A stretch of DNA of 64,000 nucleotides from CAZGAQ01 sp964523405 (GCA_964523405.1 CAZGAQ010000001.1:124001-188000), one strand, 5' to 3'; positions 26,674 through 35,086 are shown, counted from the first letter of the stretch. Made by a program: numbers and translations. Notes: a model not told the origin generated them from the letters alone.

Positions 26674-27330
26674 GTGACGTGCCCCCGTGTACACCTGCCG
26701 TGGCCCCGCGGCCTGGGTGGGATCGTCCGAACGCTGTTGCTGATCGGTGCTGCCACCATGGTTGGGCTGTGGTGTCGCTTGATGGACCAGGCCGTCGGTT
26801 CGGCCGATGTCGTCGTGGTGCAGCTGTCGGCCAACGACTGCGCCTACGCCATGTCGTTGGTCGGGTGGATCTGTGTGGGGCAGTACGATCACAGCTTGGG
26901 GCTCCCGCGCGAGCGTGACGCGAACAAATGGGGCTGGCACACCGCCCTGATGGCGCTGCCCGGTCCAGTCGCGGTGCCGGCAAGCACGAAGGCTCCCGCT
27001 CCCCCGTGCGACATGCAGATTCCGGGTGTCCTTCGGATCGTGCACCGCCCGGCCCGCGTGGCAATCGGCCCGCGCACCATCGCGGTTCCCCACCGGTTGG
27101 TTGCGGTCGCCCTTGGGGGCTATCCCGTCACACGCACGCTCGTGCGTGTCTGTCGACGCGTCCGAAGGCGTCGCCAGGGGCTGTGCGTGCTGTGTGGTTA
27201 CGACTTACGCGGCAACGAGTCCCCACAATGCCCCGCGCGCCACTGCTCCGCGACCTCAGGACCACGTGGGGGAAAAGGTGGCGATGGGATTCGAACCCAT
27301 GAAAAACGGATTTGCAATCCGCTCCCTTAG
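26674..27330 (+). CDS. Small membrane protein with C-terminal CxxCGYDLRGN zinc ribbon
   Basis: The frame encodes 218 residues from a GTG at 26674, or fewer from ATG 26758. A hydrophobic segment near the N-terminus (TLLLIGAATMVGLWC) and another around residues 140-155 (LVAVALGGYPVTRTLV) flank a variable loop. Then comes a basic RRVRRRRQGLCVLCGYDLRGN and a second Cys knuckle. The RRRR-GLC-xCGYDLxGN ending is very common in proteins of Phycisphaerae-type planctomycetes, whose role is not known. The usual second knuckle CPECG is here CPARHC, so the ribbon is altered. The reading frame then runs about 40 codons on and ends inside the antisense tRNA-Cys. A frameshift near the C-terminus is possible. 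Confidence 0.55.
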   Translation: MTCPRVHLPWPRGLGGIVRTLLLIGAATMVGLWCRLMDQAVGSADVVVVQLSANDCAYAMSLVGWICVGQYDHSLGLPRERDANKWGWHTALMALPGPVAVPASTKAPAPPCDMQIPGVLRIVHRPARVAIGPRTIAVPHRLVAVALGGYPVTRTLVRVCRRVRRRRQGLCVLCGYDLRGNESPQCPARHCSATSGPRGGKGGDGIRTHEKRICNPLP

Positions 27331-27349
27331 TCCACTCGGGCACGCCACC
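27276..27349 (-). tRNA. tRNA-Cys(GCA)
   Basis: The minus strand folds into a full cloverleaf. The acceptor pairs GGTGGCG with CGCCACC, the D stem is CCC/GGG, the anticodon stem GCGGA/TCCGT closes the loop TTGCAAA, the variable loop is TTTTC, and the T stem ATGGG/CCCAT closes TTCGAAT. The anticodon is GCA. The discriminator base is U, as expected for tRNA-Cys. CCA is not encoded. The end of the zinc-ribbon protein gene overlaps it on the other strand. Confidence 0.95.
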
Positions 27350-27518
27350 AGCGTGTTATCGGCCGCGAACGAACCACTGCGGCGCGAGAGCCGCTCAAAG
27401 ACGGCGCCAAAACGACCCTCGCCAAAGCGCATGTTAGCAGATTCGTCGGCCCAAACAAGGCCCAATCGCGGCGCGGGGACCGTCGCCACGCTTGGTGGCC
27501 GCGGTCAGCGGCGCGGCC

Positions 27519-28643
27519 TCAAACGGTGCGCAGCGGGAAGGTTCCGCGAGCCAGCTCTACCCCGCACGATTGCCGCACCACCAGGCGGCAACCGATATGG
27601 ATGTCGCGCGGCGGCTGGTGCGGATCGGCGATGCGGCTCAGGAGCGCGGCCACCGCGTTGGCCCCGATCGCATCCACCGGCTGGTGCAGCGTCGTCAGCC
27701 GCACCGGCCCGTGTTGGGCGAACGGCAGGTCATCGATGGACACCATCCGTATGTCCTGGGGGACGCGCAAGCCGGCGGCGCTGAGGGCATACAGCACGTC
27801 GCGGGCCAGATGATCGTTGACGCAGACGAAGGCCTCCGGCTGCATTTCTCGGACCAGCGTGGGCAAGGGCGTCAGGTTCTCGGGCTGCAGGCCGAGGTGT
27901 AGCCAATCGTCGGGCGGCCCCAGTCCGGCCGCGCGCATGGCGGAGCGGTAGCCCTCGATGCGTCCGTAGACGGAACTGCTGGAGGGCATGTCGTGGCACA
28001 GGAAGTGGATCCGCCGGACGCCCAGGCTGAGCAAGTGGCCCGTCACCGTCTCCCCGGCCCGGCGGTTGTCGATGCCGACGAGGTCGAAGGGGCTGCGCTC
28101 CGGCGGCACGCACACATCGCGGTCCATCAGCACCAGCGGGATGCCGGCCGCGAAAAGCGCATCCGCGATGCGGCGGTTGGCGTTCCAGTGCTGGGGGGGT
28201 ACTTCCATCGGCAGGAACAGGGCGCCGCGGACGTGGTGGGTGCGCAACTGGTCGCACAGGGAGCGGGCCCAGGCATCGATGTCGTCGAGCTGACTGACCG
28301 AAGTGCCGAAGATCACGGAGTGGCCGGCCGCCTTGGCCCCGTTGGTGGCGGTGGCGCAGAGGCGGTCAAAAGTGCCGCCGCGCTCGACGGAGGGCGCCAC
28401 GAGGCCGATGAGCTGCTCCGCGGTCGTCGGTTGCGCCCGGACGAAGGTCCCCGCGCCGCGGCGACGCACCAGCCGGCCCTCCTGCTCCAGCATGGCCAGG
28501 GCGCGGGCGATGGTCGGCCGGGAGACGCCGAAGCGCGTGACGAGCTCGGTCTCGGCCGGCATGCGCGCGCCGGCGGAGAATTCGCCGCGCTCGATGGCGT
28601 CGAGGATCTTGCGATAGACGCCAAGGTGCTTGGACACGGCCAC
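27519..28643 (-). CDS. GntR-type HTH fused to a LacI-type sugar-binding domain (transcriptional regulator)
   Basis: The 374-residue protein has a GntR-family winged helix at about residues 5-68 (YRKILDAIERGEFSAGARMPAETELVTRFGVSRPTIARALAMLEQEGRLVRRRGAGTF). A LacI/ribose-binding-protein-like effector domain spans about 75-365 (LIGLVAPSVERGGTFDRL, GIPLVLMDRDV, LVGIDNRRAGETVTGHLLSLG, AFVCVNDHLARDVLYAL, IRMVSIDDLPFA). This is the AraR-like arrangement and points to sugar-responsive repression. GTG 28643 is the longest start; GTG 28637 also fits. Its targets are not evident. The adjacent genes are a ligase downstream on the same strand's upstream side and the tRNA, so it may act elsewhere in the genome. 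Confidence 0.9.
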   Translation of the reverse strand: MAVSKHLGVYRKILDAIERGEFSAGARMPAETELVTRFGVSRPTIARALAMLEQEGRLVRRRGAGTFVRAQPTTAEQLIGLVAPSVERGGTFDRLCATATNGAKAAGHSVIFGTSVSQLDDIDAWARSLCDQLRTHHVRGALFLPMEVPPQHWNANRRIADALFAAGIPLVLMDRDVCVPPERSPFDLVGIDNRRAGETVTGHLLSLGVRRIHFLCHDMPSSSSVYGRIEGYRSAMRAAGLGPPDDWLHLGLQPENLTPLPTLVREMQPEAFVCVNDHLARDVLYALSAAGLRVPQDIRMVSIDDLPFAQHGPVRLTTLHQPVDAIGANAVAALLSRIADPHQPPRDIHIGCRLVVRQSCGVELARGTFPLRTV

Positions 28644-28750
28644 GGAAGTCGTCGCTCCTGGTTCGCCGCCTGGAACAGAATCAGCTCGGAACCCTGCCGA
28701 TCCCCCAGCTTACCGGCTCCGCGTGCGGTTGTCACACCGGGGGCGGCGGG

Positions 28751-30205
28751 CTACACCGTCGGCGGCTTGAGGGCGCGCTTCAGGATCTTCCCCGTTGACC
28801 CGCGTGGCAGCTCTTTACAAACATAAATCTGTCGCGGGACTTTGTAGGCCGCCAGACGCTCGCGGCAGAACTGCCGCAACTCAACCTCGCTCGGCGTGCC
28901 GGCGCCTTCGCGCGGAATCACGAACGCGACCGGCAACTCGCCGCGGATGTCGTCCCGCACACCGATGACGGCCGCTTCACCCACCGCCGGGTGATCGACC
29001 AGGACGCTCTCGATCTCGAACGGGAAGACGTTCTCGCCCCCGACGATCATCATTTCCTTGGCGCGGCCCGTGATGGAGATGTGGCCGCTCTCATCCACGC
29101 GTCCGATGTCCCCGGTCCACAGCCAGCCGTCACGCAGCACCGCGGCCGTCTCCGCCGGCTTGTTCAGGTAGCCCTTCATGACGCAATGCCCGCGGATGAG
29201 CAGTTGGCCGTCGGTGCCGTGCGGTACTTCGTGCCCGTGCTCGTCGGCCGCAATGACCGTGATCCCCGGCAGCGGTGGTCCGACGGTGCCGACCTTGTAC
29301 ACGTGCGGCGCGTTGACCGACACGACCGGCGAAGCCTCGGTCATGCCGTAGCCCTCGCAGATGCGGACGCCGAAACGCTCCTCGAAGATGCGCGCCACCG
29401 ACAGCGGCAACGGCTCGCCGCCGCTCACCGCGTGGGTCAGCGTGGCGTACTGGTCGCGCGGAGCGTTCTTCATCGCCGACAGCGCGCCGAACATGCTGGC
29501 GATCGTGATGAAGACCGAGACGCGCTTCTCGGCGATGAGGTTGCTGACTGTGATCGGGCTGAAGCGCGGCAGGAAGTGCACCGTCGCACCCATCGCGAGC
29601 GGCACCACGGTCGTCGTCGTGAAGCCGAACGCGTGAAACTGCGGCAACAGCCCAAGGAAGATTTGGTCGGGCGAGATCCGCACGCCTTCGACGCAGGCGG
29701 CCGCGTTGCGGGCGATGTTGTTGTACGTCAGGCAGACGCCCTTGGCCTCGGCGGCGGTGCCGGAGGTGTAGATCACCGCGGCGATGTCGTCGGCCTGTAC
29801 GTCCGGAACGGCGCAGCGGCCCGGCACGAGCGACTGACTGTTGAGCAGCAGGGTCTTGAGCCCGGTCGCGCGGGCCGCGGCGGCGAAGTGCTCGATCGTG
29901 ATGAGCAGGTCGAGCCCGGCGTCGCGGAGGATGCGGCCCAGCTCCTCGGGGGCCAGCATGAAGTTCAGGGGCACCGGCGTCCGACCGGCGTACCAGCAGC
30001 CGAACACGGCCGCGGCACAGGCGACCGAGGTCGGGGCGAGGATGCCGACGCGCGGCTGGTCGCTGGCGGCGGCGATCTGGGCGGACAGGCCGCAGGCCAC
30101 GGCCCGGAAGCTCTGATAGTCGAGGGCGAGGCTCTGGTCGGCGGTAGCGAGCTTGCCGGGGTGGTTGGCGGTGTGGAGTTCGAGTTGATCGAGGATCGGG
30201 TGCAT
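28751..30205 (-). CDS. AMP-dependent acyl-CoA synthetase/ligase
   Basis: The protein activates a carboxylic acid with ATP and joins it to CoA or a similar acceptor. It is 484 residues from ATG 30205 (MHPILDQLEL). Motifs in order are the P-loop-like IYTSGTAAEAKG (about 145-156), LLPQFHAFGFT, the substrate/AMP-binding GEGYGMTEASPV-like CEGYGMTEASP, LWTGDIGRVDESGHISITGRAKEMMIVGGENVFP and the C-terminal catalytic Lys in PRGSTGKILKRAL. The TSGT loop has TAAEAKG where TGxPKG is usual, a modest change. The frame upstream of 30205 stays open only because of a G-rich spacer and encodes Pro-rich junk. Medium- or long-chain fatty or aromatic acids are likely substrates, not resolved. Confidence 0.9.
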   Translation of the reverse strand: MHPILDQLELHTANHPGKLATADQSLALDYQSFRAVACGLSAQIAAASDQPRVGILAPTSVACAAAVFGCWYAGRTPVPLNFMLAPEELGRILRDAGLDLLITIEHFAAAARATGLKTLLLNSQSLVPGRCAVPDVQADDIAAVIYTSGTAAEAKGVCLTYNNIARNAAACVEGVRISPDQIFLGLLPQFHAFGFTTTTVVPLAMGATVHFLPRFSPITVSNLIAEKRVSVFITIASMFGALSAMKNAPRDQYATLTHAVSGGEPLPLSVARIFEERFGVRICEGYGMTEASPVVSVNAPHVYKVGTVGPPLPGITVIAADEHGHEVPHGTDGQLLIRGHCVMKGYLNKPAETAAVLRDGWLWTGDIGRVDESGHISITGRAKEMMIVGGENVFPFEIESVLVDHPAVGEAAVIGVRDDIRGELPVAFVIPREGAGTPSEVELRQFCRERLAAYKVPRQIYVCKELPRGSTGKILKRALKPPTV

Positions 30206-31311
30206 AGGCCCGTTTCCGGCTTTCTGCGGGCGGCGGGGTCGTCCCGGACGTAACGGGGCCCCAATCCGCCGCGCCAAATAGGCGACACACTCTTGTACAA
30301 AGCGAGGCCGTGCCGAGTGGCACGGGGGGATCATAGCGGGGCGGGCAGGGGGGTGAAAACGTGCAAAGGCGAAAACGTGAAGACGGGGTGGGGTCGGGCG
30401 TGCGCGGTTCGGAGCGAACTGGCCGAAGGTGATCAAGATCATGTTTCGCGCGCGCCCTAAGTGAGCATCTTCGATATCGGGACGTTTGGCGCGGAGCGGG
30501 CGGGTGACAAGGCGAGAAAGGGGACAGCAAGGGGGCCAAGGTTGCCAAGGGGGCGTGGGGCGGACGTGGGCGTGCGCGGTTTGTGGGCTGGGAAGGGAAG
30601 GTTGCCAAGGACTTCTGGTTGCGCGCTGCCTAATTGGCAACCTTTGGGTGTTTGCCTGGCGGCAACAACCTGACAACGCGTGGGGGCGGTGGGGAGACGT
30701 GAAAAGGTGCAAAGGTGAAAGGGTGAAAACGAGAGGGCGGCGGGCGTTGTCGGAGTGCGCGCACTCATGGGGGAAGGATGGCGCGCGAAACGGGCGGCGG
30801 GGCGGATTCGTGGCGGGTTGCTCCGGATTGGCGGAGTCTGGCTGGGCGGAGGGGGAGTCTCGCCGACGAGCGCGGGGATTTGCACCGCGAAGGACGGGGG
30901 AGCAGGGATTGAGGGACCGAGGGATTAAGGGATTGAGGGGCTGGGAGGGTCGGGCGGAAGCGGGCGGGTGGAGGCGATCGGCAGCGGGCCGGGCGGGGAT
31001 GGACGGATGCTGAAGCCGGGGAACGGCAGAGGGGTGCGGGGCGACGGCGCGGGCGGGTGACCTTGGCGGCTGGGCCGGGGCGCGGGGGCGACGCGGCGGG
31101 AATGGCGGGTGAGGCGGGTGTGCCGGGCAGGGGACGGGGTGGGTAAGATGGCGAGGTGGAAGTAGAGACGGGCGCGGCGGAGGGCAGCGCTCCTGAAACG
31201 GGCGCTGAAATTGGTGGTTGTCCATGGCGATCAGCAGTTCAAGGCTACCGCGGTGGGAGTGAGCGTTTGTCGCGCCCTTCCGAAAAGTGAGCGCCCAGCG
31301 AGTGACCTGAA
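30206..31311. other. 1.1 kb non-coding spacer, purine-biased, with short repeats
   Basis: No gene is supportable on either strand. The plus strand is rich in G and A with many runs of four or more G. Two stretches of near-tandem GGTGAAAA/GGTGCAAA units occur at 30352-30384 and 30698-30730, and GGGATTGAGGGA-type repeats at about 30906-30940. Two direct and one inverted copy of AAGGTTGCCAA lie between 30538 and 30644. The long Pro-rich frame on the minus strand is a side effect of the bias. Confidence 0.7.
30598..30644. repeat. Inverted repeat of AAGGTTGCCAA in the spacer
   Basis: AAGGTTGCCAA at 30598-30608 pairs perfectly with TTGGCAACCTT at 30634-30644 across a 25-base loop. A further direct copy sits at 30538-30548. 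The hairpin could be a transcription terminator, a protein-binding site or a decayed mobile repeat. Nothing downstream distinguishes these. Confidence 0.6.
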
Positions 31312-32286
31312 ATGTCTTTAACAGAAAAATCACAGAGGATACTGCGGGCATCGGGGTGGTATCCCGGTCGGCGGGTTTCCCTGGAGCCGTACGAATCGGC
31401 TATTCGCCGCCCGGATGGCTCCATCGATCCGGCCGCCGGGGCCTTCTTGGCGGAGTTTGGTGGCCTACACATCCAGCATGCCGGATACCGGGACTACATT
31501 CACTTTGACCCCGTAGACGCTGCAGACTGCATGGATGTGGCTCCCGTCTACGAGGAGGTGGCGGGACAACCGTTGACGGTCGTTGGATTCTCGTGTGGCC
31601 ACACCACGCTGATGCTCATTACGCCTACGGGGCGGCTCTATGGGCTCCTGGAGGATCTGCGTGACTATGGTGAGCCGGCCGAAGAGGGCCTGAACAACTT
31701 CTTTGACAATCGGATCCTAAGGATACTCAGACGACCGCCGGTGCAATTTGTCACAGGACTGACTCCCGGCGCGCGGGCCTTGCTGGAGCGCGCCGGATGG
31801 TATGACGGCCGGCGCGTCCCGGTTGAGAGCGAGATGCAGCTTCTGTCCCGCGCGTACCAGGAAGTGCCGGACACGGTGCGTGGCTTCTTGGAGAGCTTTG
31901 CCGGACTGCAAGTTCAGTACCAAGACTGGGAGAACAAGCCCCGCACACTAGTCTTTTCGGTTTGTGAAGCGGTAGCGGGCTGCGACGCGAACCTCGGCAG
32001 TCGCTTTGGCCAACCGCGCGGTATTCGTGTCTTCCCGGTAGGCGTCATCCGGGTACCATCAGTGGCGGCAGCCGGTTGCGATCACGAGCTGGGCGCACAG
32101 CGGGATTTGCGGGGCTCTCCTGGGAGCGCGATGCGGGAACCACACGTGTGCGTCGTATGGATAGAGGCGGGGGGTGGGGTGTTCGTGTCCATATCAAGGC
32201 ATGGCGGTTTTGACCTGGCGGGCCGTGACTATCTCGGAGGTATCGGCACGATCCTGGAGAATCGCGAGCGAGAGTGCTGTGGATAG
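31312..32286 (+). CDS. Tandem SUKH-3-like domain protein (immunity-type)
   Basis: The 324-residue protein contains two copies of one module. The first (about 9-130) has ILRASGWYPGRRV, a PDGSIDPAAGAFLAEFGGL core and LITPTGRLYGLLEDL. The second (about 153-320) has LLERAGWYDGRRV, VPDTVRGFLESFAGL and VFVSISRHGGFDLAG. The xxAGWxxGR and FLxxFxGL signatures are those of the SUKH-3 family, known from immunity proteins against contact-dependent or polymorphic toxins. No toxin gene is adjacent. The second copy is longer and has a stretch (about 240-280) unlike the first, perhaps an insertion or shifted frame. It stands alone between a long spacer and the ftsY region. Confidence 0.75.
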   Translation: MSLTEKSQRILRASGWYPGRRVSLEPYESAIRRPDGSIDPAAGAFLAEFGGLHIQHAGYRDYIHFDPVDAADCMDVAPVYEEVAGQPLTVVGFSCGHTTLMLITPTGRLYGLLEDLRDYGEPAEEGLNNFFDNRILRILRRPPVQFVTGLTPGARALLERAGWYDGRRVPVESEMQLLSRAYQEVPDTVRGFLESFAGLQVQYQDWENKPRTLVFSVCEAVAGCDANLGSRFGQPRGIRVFPVGVIRVPSVAAAGCDHELGAQRDLRGSPGSAMREPHVCVVWIEAGGGVFVSISRHGGFDLAGRDYLGGIGTILENRERECCG

Positions 32287-32463
32287 CGCGCAGGCGCGCA
32301 GGTCCACCGCGCAGGTCCACGCAGCGCGGGTCCAGAATGTCGACGGCCCCGTGAATAGATGACGATTGCCCGAAACAGACGTGAAAACCGACCCGCGCGG
32401 CTCGTTCGCCGGGTGAGAAAGTGGGGAGGTGGAAAGGGGCGGGAAGGAATTTCTGAGGAAGAG

Positions 32464-32487
32464 CGTGCGAGAACGGATTCTCGCACG
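32464..32487. terminator. Perfect 10-bp hairpin in the SUKH/ftsY convergent spacer
   Basis: CGTGCGAGAA and TTCTCGCACG (32464-32473 and 32478-32487) form a perfect stem with a CGGA tetraloop. It lies between the end of the SUKH-3 gene (plus strand) and the end of ftsY (minus strand). There is no T-tract, so a simple intrinsic terminator is uncertain. The rest of 32287-32619 holds no gene, only this hairpin and the repeat at 32493-32594. Confidence 0.45.
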
Positions 32488-32492
32488 AGCAC

Positions 32493-32594
32493 GTGCCACA
32501 TGCGTCAGGCACGGAGGCCTGACGCTGGCTGGCAACGCAGCATTAGTGAAACCGCGCTAACGATACAAGGTGGTCGCACAGCGGACCCTACGTT
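32493..32594. repeat. Composite palindromic repeat, diverged copy
   Basis: The order GTGCCACA, then GTCAGGC-ACGGAG-GCCTGACGCT (hairpin B), then GGTCGCACAGCGGACCCTACGT (hairpin C) matches the copies at 33600-33815. About 45 unrelated bases separate B from C here. It lies between convergent gene ends. Confidence 0.65.
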
Positions 32595-32619
32595 ACCGTG
32601 CCACCCTCGTCGGTCCGTT

Positions 32620-33540
32620 CTATTCCGGCATTTCGAAGAGGGCTTCGACGAAGGCGTCGGGGTTGAAGGGTTCGATGGCTTCGATGGTTTCGCCGAGGCC
32701 GACGAACTTCACCGGGATGTCGAGCTGGTCGCGGATGCCGACGACGATGCCGCCCTTGGCGGAGCCGTCGAGCTTCGCGAGGAACAGGCCGCTGACCTTC
32801 GTCGCCTGCGAGAAGACCTTGGCCTGGTTGATCGCGTTCTGGCCGATGGTGGCGTCGAGGACAAGCAGGACTTCGTGGGGGGCTTCGGGGAGGCGTTTCT
32901 GCACGACGCGCTGGATCTTCGACAGCTCGCGCATCAGGTGCTCCTGCGTGTGCAGGCGGCCGGCGGTGTCGATGAGCAGGATGTCGGCCTTGCGGGCGAT
33001 GGCGGCCTCACAAGCGTCGAAGGCGACGGCGGCGGGGTCGCTGTTAGGCTGGTGCTTGACGAGGTCGACGCCGCAGCGTTTGGCCCAGATGCCGAGTTGG
33101 TCGATGGCCGCGGCGCGGAAGGTGTCGCAGGCGCCGAGCAGGACGGACTTGCCCTGCTGCTTGAGGTACCAGGCGAGCTTGGCGACGGAGGTGGTTTTGC
33201 CGGAGCCATTGATGCCGACGACGAAGATGACGGTCGGGGGCGTCGGCGCGAAGCGCAGGGCGCGATCGCTGTCGGTCCAGGTGCTGGCGATGCGCTGCTT
33301 CATGAACGGGATGATTTCCTGGGCTTCGCTGAGCTGGCCGGCCTTCCAGGCGGCGCGGACCTCGCCGATGAGGTTGGTGACGGCCTTGGGGCCCATGTCG
33401 TCGGCGAGGAGGGTGTCGGTGACCTGGTTGAGCAGCTCCTCGTCGATCTTGCGGCCGAAGGGGAGGATCGTGCGCAGGCCGGAGACGATCTTCTCGCGGG
33501 TTTTGGAGAGGCCTTTTTTGAGGAAGTCGAACAGACCCAT
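32620..33540 (-). CDS. ftsY: Signal recognition particle receptor FtsY
   Basis: FtsY is the membrane-associated GTPase that receives the signal recognition particle and delivers ribosomes to the Sec translocon. The 306-residue protein has an N domain (1-90) and the G domain motifs GINGSGKTT (109-117), ACDTFRAAAIDQL, LLIDTAGRLHTQEHLM, LVLDATIGQNAINQAK and AKLDGSAKGG, then VGLGETIEAIEPFNPDAFVEALF. It is a short FtsY without a long acidic N-terminal region. ATG 33540 (MGLFDFLKKGLSK) is chosen. The longer in-frame extension translates the upstream repeats (CATGILPV), a well-known false extension in this lineage. Confidence 0.95.
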   Translation of the reverse strand: MGLFDFLKKGLSKTREKIVSGLRTILPFGRKIDEELLNQVTDTLLADDMGPKAVTNLIGEVRAAWKAGQLSEAQEIIPFMKQRIASTWTDSDRALRFAPTPPTVIFVVGINGSGKTTSVAKLAWYLKQQGKSVLLGACDTFRAAAIDQLGIWAKRCGVDLVKHQPNSDPAAVAFDACEAAIARKADILLIDTAGRLHTQEHLMRELSKIQRVVQKRLPEAPHEVLLVLDATIGQNAINQAKVFSQATKVSGLFLAKLDGSAKGGIVVGIRDQLDIPVKFVGLGETIEAIEPFNPDAFVEALFEMPE

Positions 33541-33599
33541 GGGAATCCTGTCTAGCACAAAGCCGTCAGCCATCAGCCGGAGGCGGGTGGCGGGGTTTA

Positions 33600-33815
33600 C
33601 CGGCAAGATGCCGGTGGCACACAAGGACGTCGGACACGGAGGTCCGACGCTACGGGAAGGTCCGTACAGCGGACCCTGCCTCTCACCGGCCAGATGCCGG
33701 TGCCACACAAAGACGTCGGACGCCCCTCACATTCGTTCGGGGCAGGCGGAGGCCTGACGCTACGGATTGGTCCGCACAGCGGACCCTACGTCAGGCGCGG
33801 AGGCCTGGCGCTACA
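33600..33815. repeat. Array of composite palindromic repeats (A-B-C units)
   Basis: Three hairpin-forming elements recur in fixed order. A is CCGGCA-aga-TGCCGG followed by TGGCACACAA (33600-33625, again at about 33685-33710). B is GTCGGAC-ACGGAG-GTCCGAC then GCTACGG (from 33629, with interrupted and variant copies to 33815). C is GGTCCGnACAGCGGACC (33659-33675 and 33769-33785). The order is A-B-C-A-B-C-B. Translated, A gives the ATGILPV string seen at false N-termini. The block fills the gap between the sulfotransferase-like gene and ftsY. Confidence 0.75.
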
Positions 33816-33819
33816 GGCG

Positions 33820-34407
33820 CTACTCCTGGGCGCGTTGGCGGTAGAGCTCGGGCTCGACGACCTTGAGCATGGCGGCGGTGTCGAGGCGGCCGCCGAGGAA
33901 TTCGTTCAGCGCGGCGACGGTGTCGCGCGGGGCGGTGAGGGTGTCGTTATAGCTGACGTAGAGGACCTTGAAGTTCGGCTGCTGGCGGACCCACCGGTCG
34001 AAGTCGGCGAGCTGCTGCTGGAAGAGGGCGATGAGCTTATCCTTGCCCAAGGCGCCGCCCTCGCGGCCCATGCGGGAGAGCATGACGTCCTGGGAGGCGA
34101 CGACCTCTTCGAGTTTGCGGCGCATGAAAATGACGCGGTACTCGCGGCCTTTGGGGAGGTCGTAGAGGAGGCGGTAGACCATCTTGACGACCTTGCCGCC
34201 GGCGTGTTCGAGCCAGGACGGGTCTTCCTTGGTCTTTTTGACGGGCTCGAACTCGTAGTAGCCGCGGGGGTTGTCCTCGTCGGCCTTGCGGATGTTGTCC
34301 ACGAGGGCGGGGATGCCGCCGGCGTCGATCATGCGCATCATCATGGAGGTGCCGGAGCGCGGCAGGCCGGAGACGATGGCGACGAGGTTGGCGTCGAGAG
34401 TGCTCAT
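33820..34407 (-). CDS. Sulfotransferase-family P-loop protein
   Basis: The protein is 195 residues, shorter than most sulfotransferases. The N-terminal IVSGLPRSGTSMMMRMIDAGG matches the PAPS-binding 5'-phosphosulfate loop. A later YRVIFMRRKLEEVVASQDVML resembles the 3'-phosphate-binding strand and helix. It therefore probably binds PAPS and sulfates a carbohydrate or protein, but the acceptor is unknown. Planctomycetes encode many such proteins, often near sulfated-polysaccharide genes, none of which is visible here. ATG 34407 is the only good start. The downstream end lies beside the repeat array. Confidence 0.8.
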   Translation of the reverse strand: MSTLDANLVAIVSGLPRSGTSMMMRMIDAGGIPALVDNIRKADEDNPRGYYEFEPVKKTKEDPSWLEHAGGKVVKMVYRLLYDLPKGREYRVIFMRRKLEEVVASQDVMLSRMGREGGALGKDKLIALFQQQLADFDRWVRQQPNFKVLYVSYNDTLTAPRDTVAALNEFLGGRLDTAAMLKVVEPELYRQRAQE

Positions 34408-34612
34408 TTCGTTGCGCTGCTCCCAGGGGTTCGCTTGTGAACCGGCATTCTAGGGCCCCAGCGGGGGCGTGCAAAGCGGGGCGGGCGCCGGGCTGGCCGC
34501 CCGCCGCGGGCGGGGCGGATTGACGCGTACGTGGCGCCCTTGCACAATCCCTGTCTGGAGCGGGCGTTGCGCCCGCGAGCAGGTCCGATCACCGTTCTGG
34601 AGCCGGGTCACC

Positions 34613-35086
34613 GTGAAGTCCTGGGAAGTCCTGCGAGATGCAACCGACCGCGTCGGGATCAAGGCCGTGGCGGCGCGCCTGAAGGTCAGCAGCGCCCTCG
34701 TGTACAAATGGTGCCAGGAGTCGACGGAGACGGATCCCGGGGCGTCGGGGGCCCGCAATCCGCTCGATCGGCTCAAGCTGCTGTATGAGGAGACGAACGA
34801 CGAGCGGATCATCAACTGGCTGTGCCAGGTGGCCAACGGCTTCTTTGTCCGCAATCCGCAGGCCAAGCCGGCCGACCGGGACGAGCAGCTTCTGGGTGTG
34901 ACGCAACGGGTGGTGGAGGATTTTGGCGAACTGCTGGCCGAGATCAGCCGCAGTATCGAAAACGATGGGGTGATTTCGCCGGAAGAGGCGGAGACGATCC
35001 GCAAGTCGTGGGAACATCTGAAGGCGCAGGCGGAGCATTTCGTGGTGTCGTGCGAGAAGGGGCTGTACGGCAAGCGGGGGCGGTAG
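34613..35086 (+). CDS. Phage CII/CP76-like regulatory HTH protein
   Basis: A GTG at 34613, nine bases after GGAG, gives a 157-residue protein. The N-terminal helix-turn-helix reads VLRDATDRVGIKAVAARLKVSSALVYKWCQE. The middle, RNPLDRLKLLYEETNDERIINWLCQVANGFFVRNP, is characteristic of phage regulatory proteins of the CII/CP76 kind. The C-terminal half is helical, including EEAETIRKSWEHLKAQAEHF. No other phage genes are nearby, so this is an orphan regulator or a domesticated one. The longer in-frame reading to 34469 gives an Arg/Gly-rich stretch that does not look real. Confidence 0.7.
   Translation: MKSWEVLRDATDRVGIKAVAARLKVSSALVYKWCQESTETDPGASGARNPLDRLKLLYEETNDERIINWLCQVANGFFVRNPQAKPADRDEQLLGVTQRVVEDFGELLAEISRSIENDGVISPEEAETIRKSWEHLKAQAEHFVVSCEKGLYGKRGR

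Noticed and set aside
30206..31351. A Pro/Arg-rich N-terminal extension of the AMP-ligase
   Set aside because: It is the complement of the G-rich spacer, has no domain and the ligase has a good start at 30205.
33541..33708. N-terminal extension of FtsY containing ATGILPV
   Set aside because: It translates the palindromic repeats; the start MGLFDFLKK is the true one.
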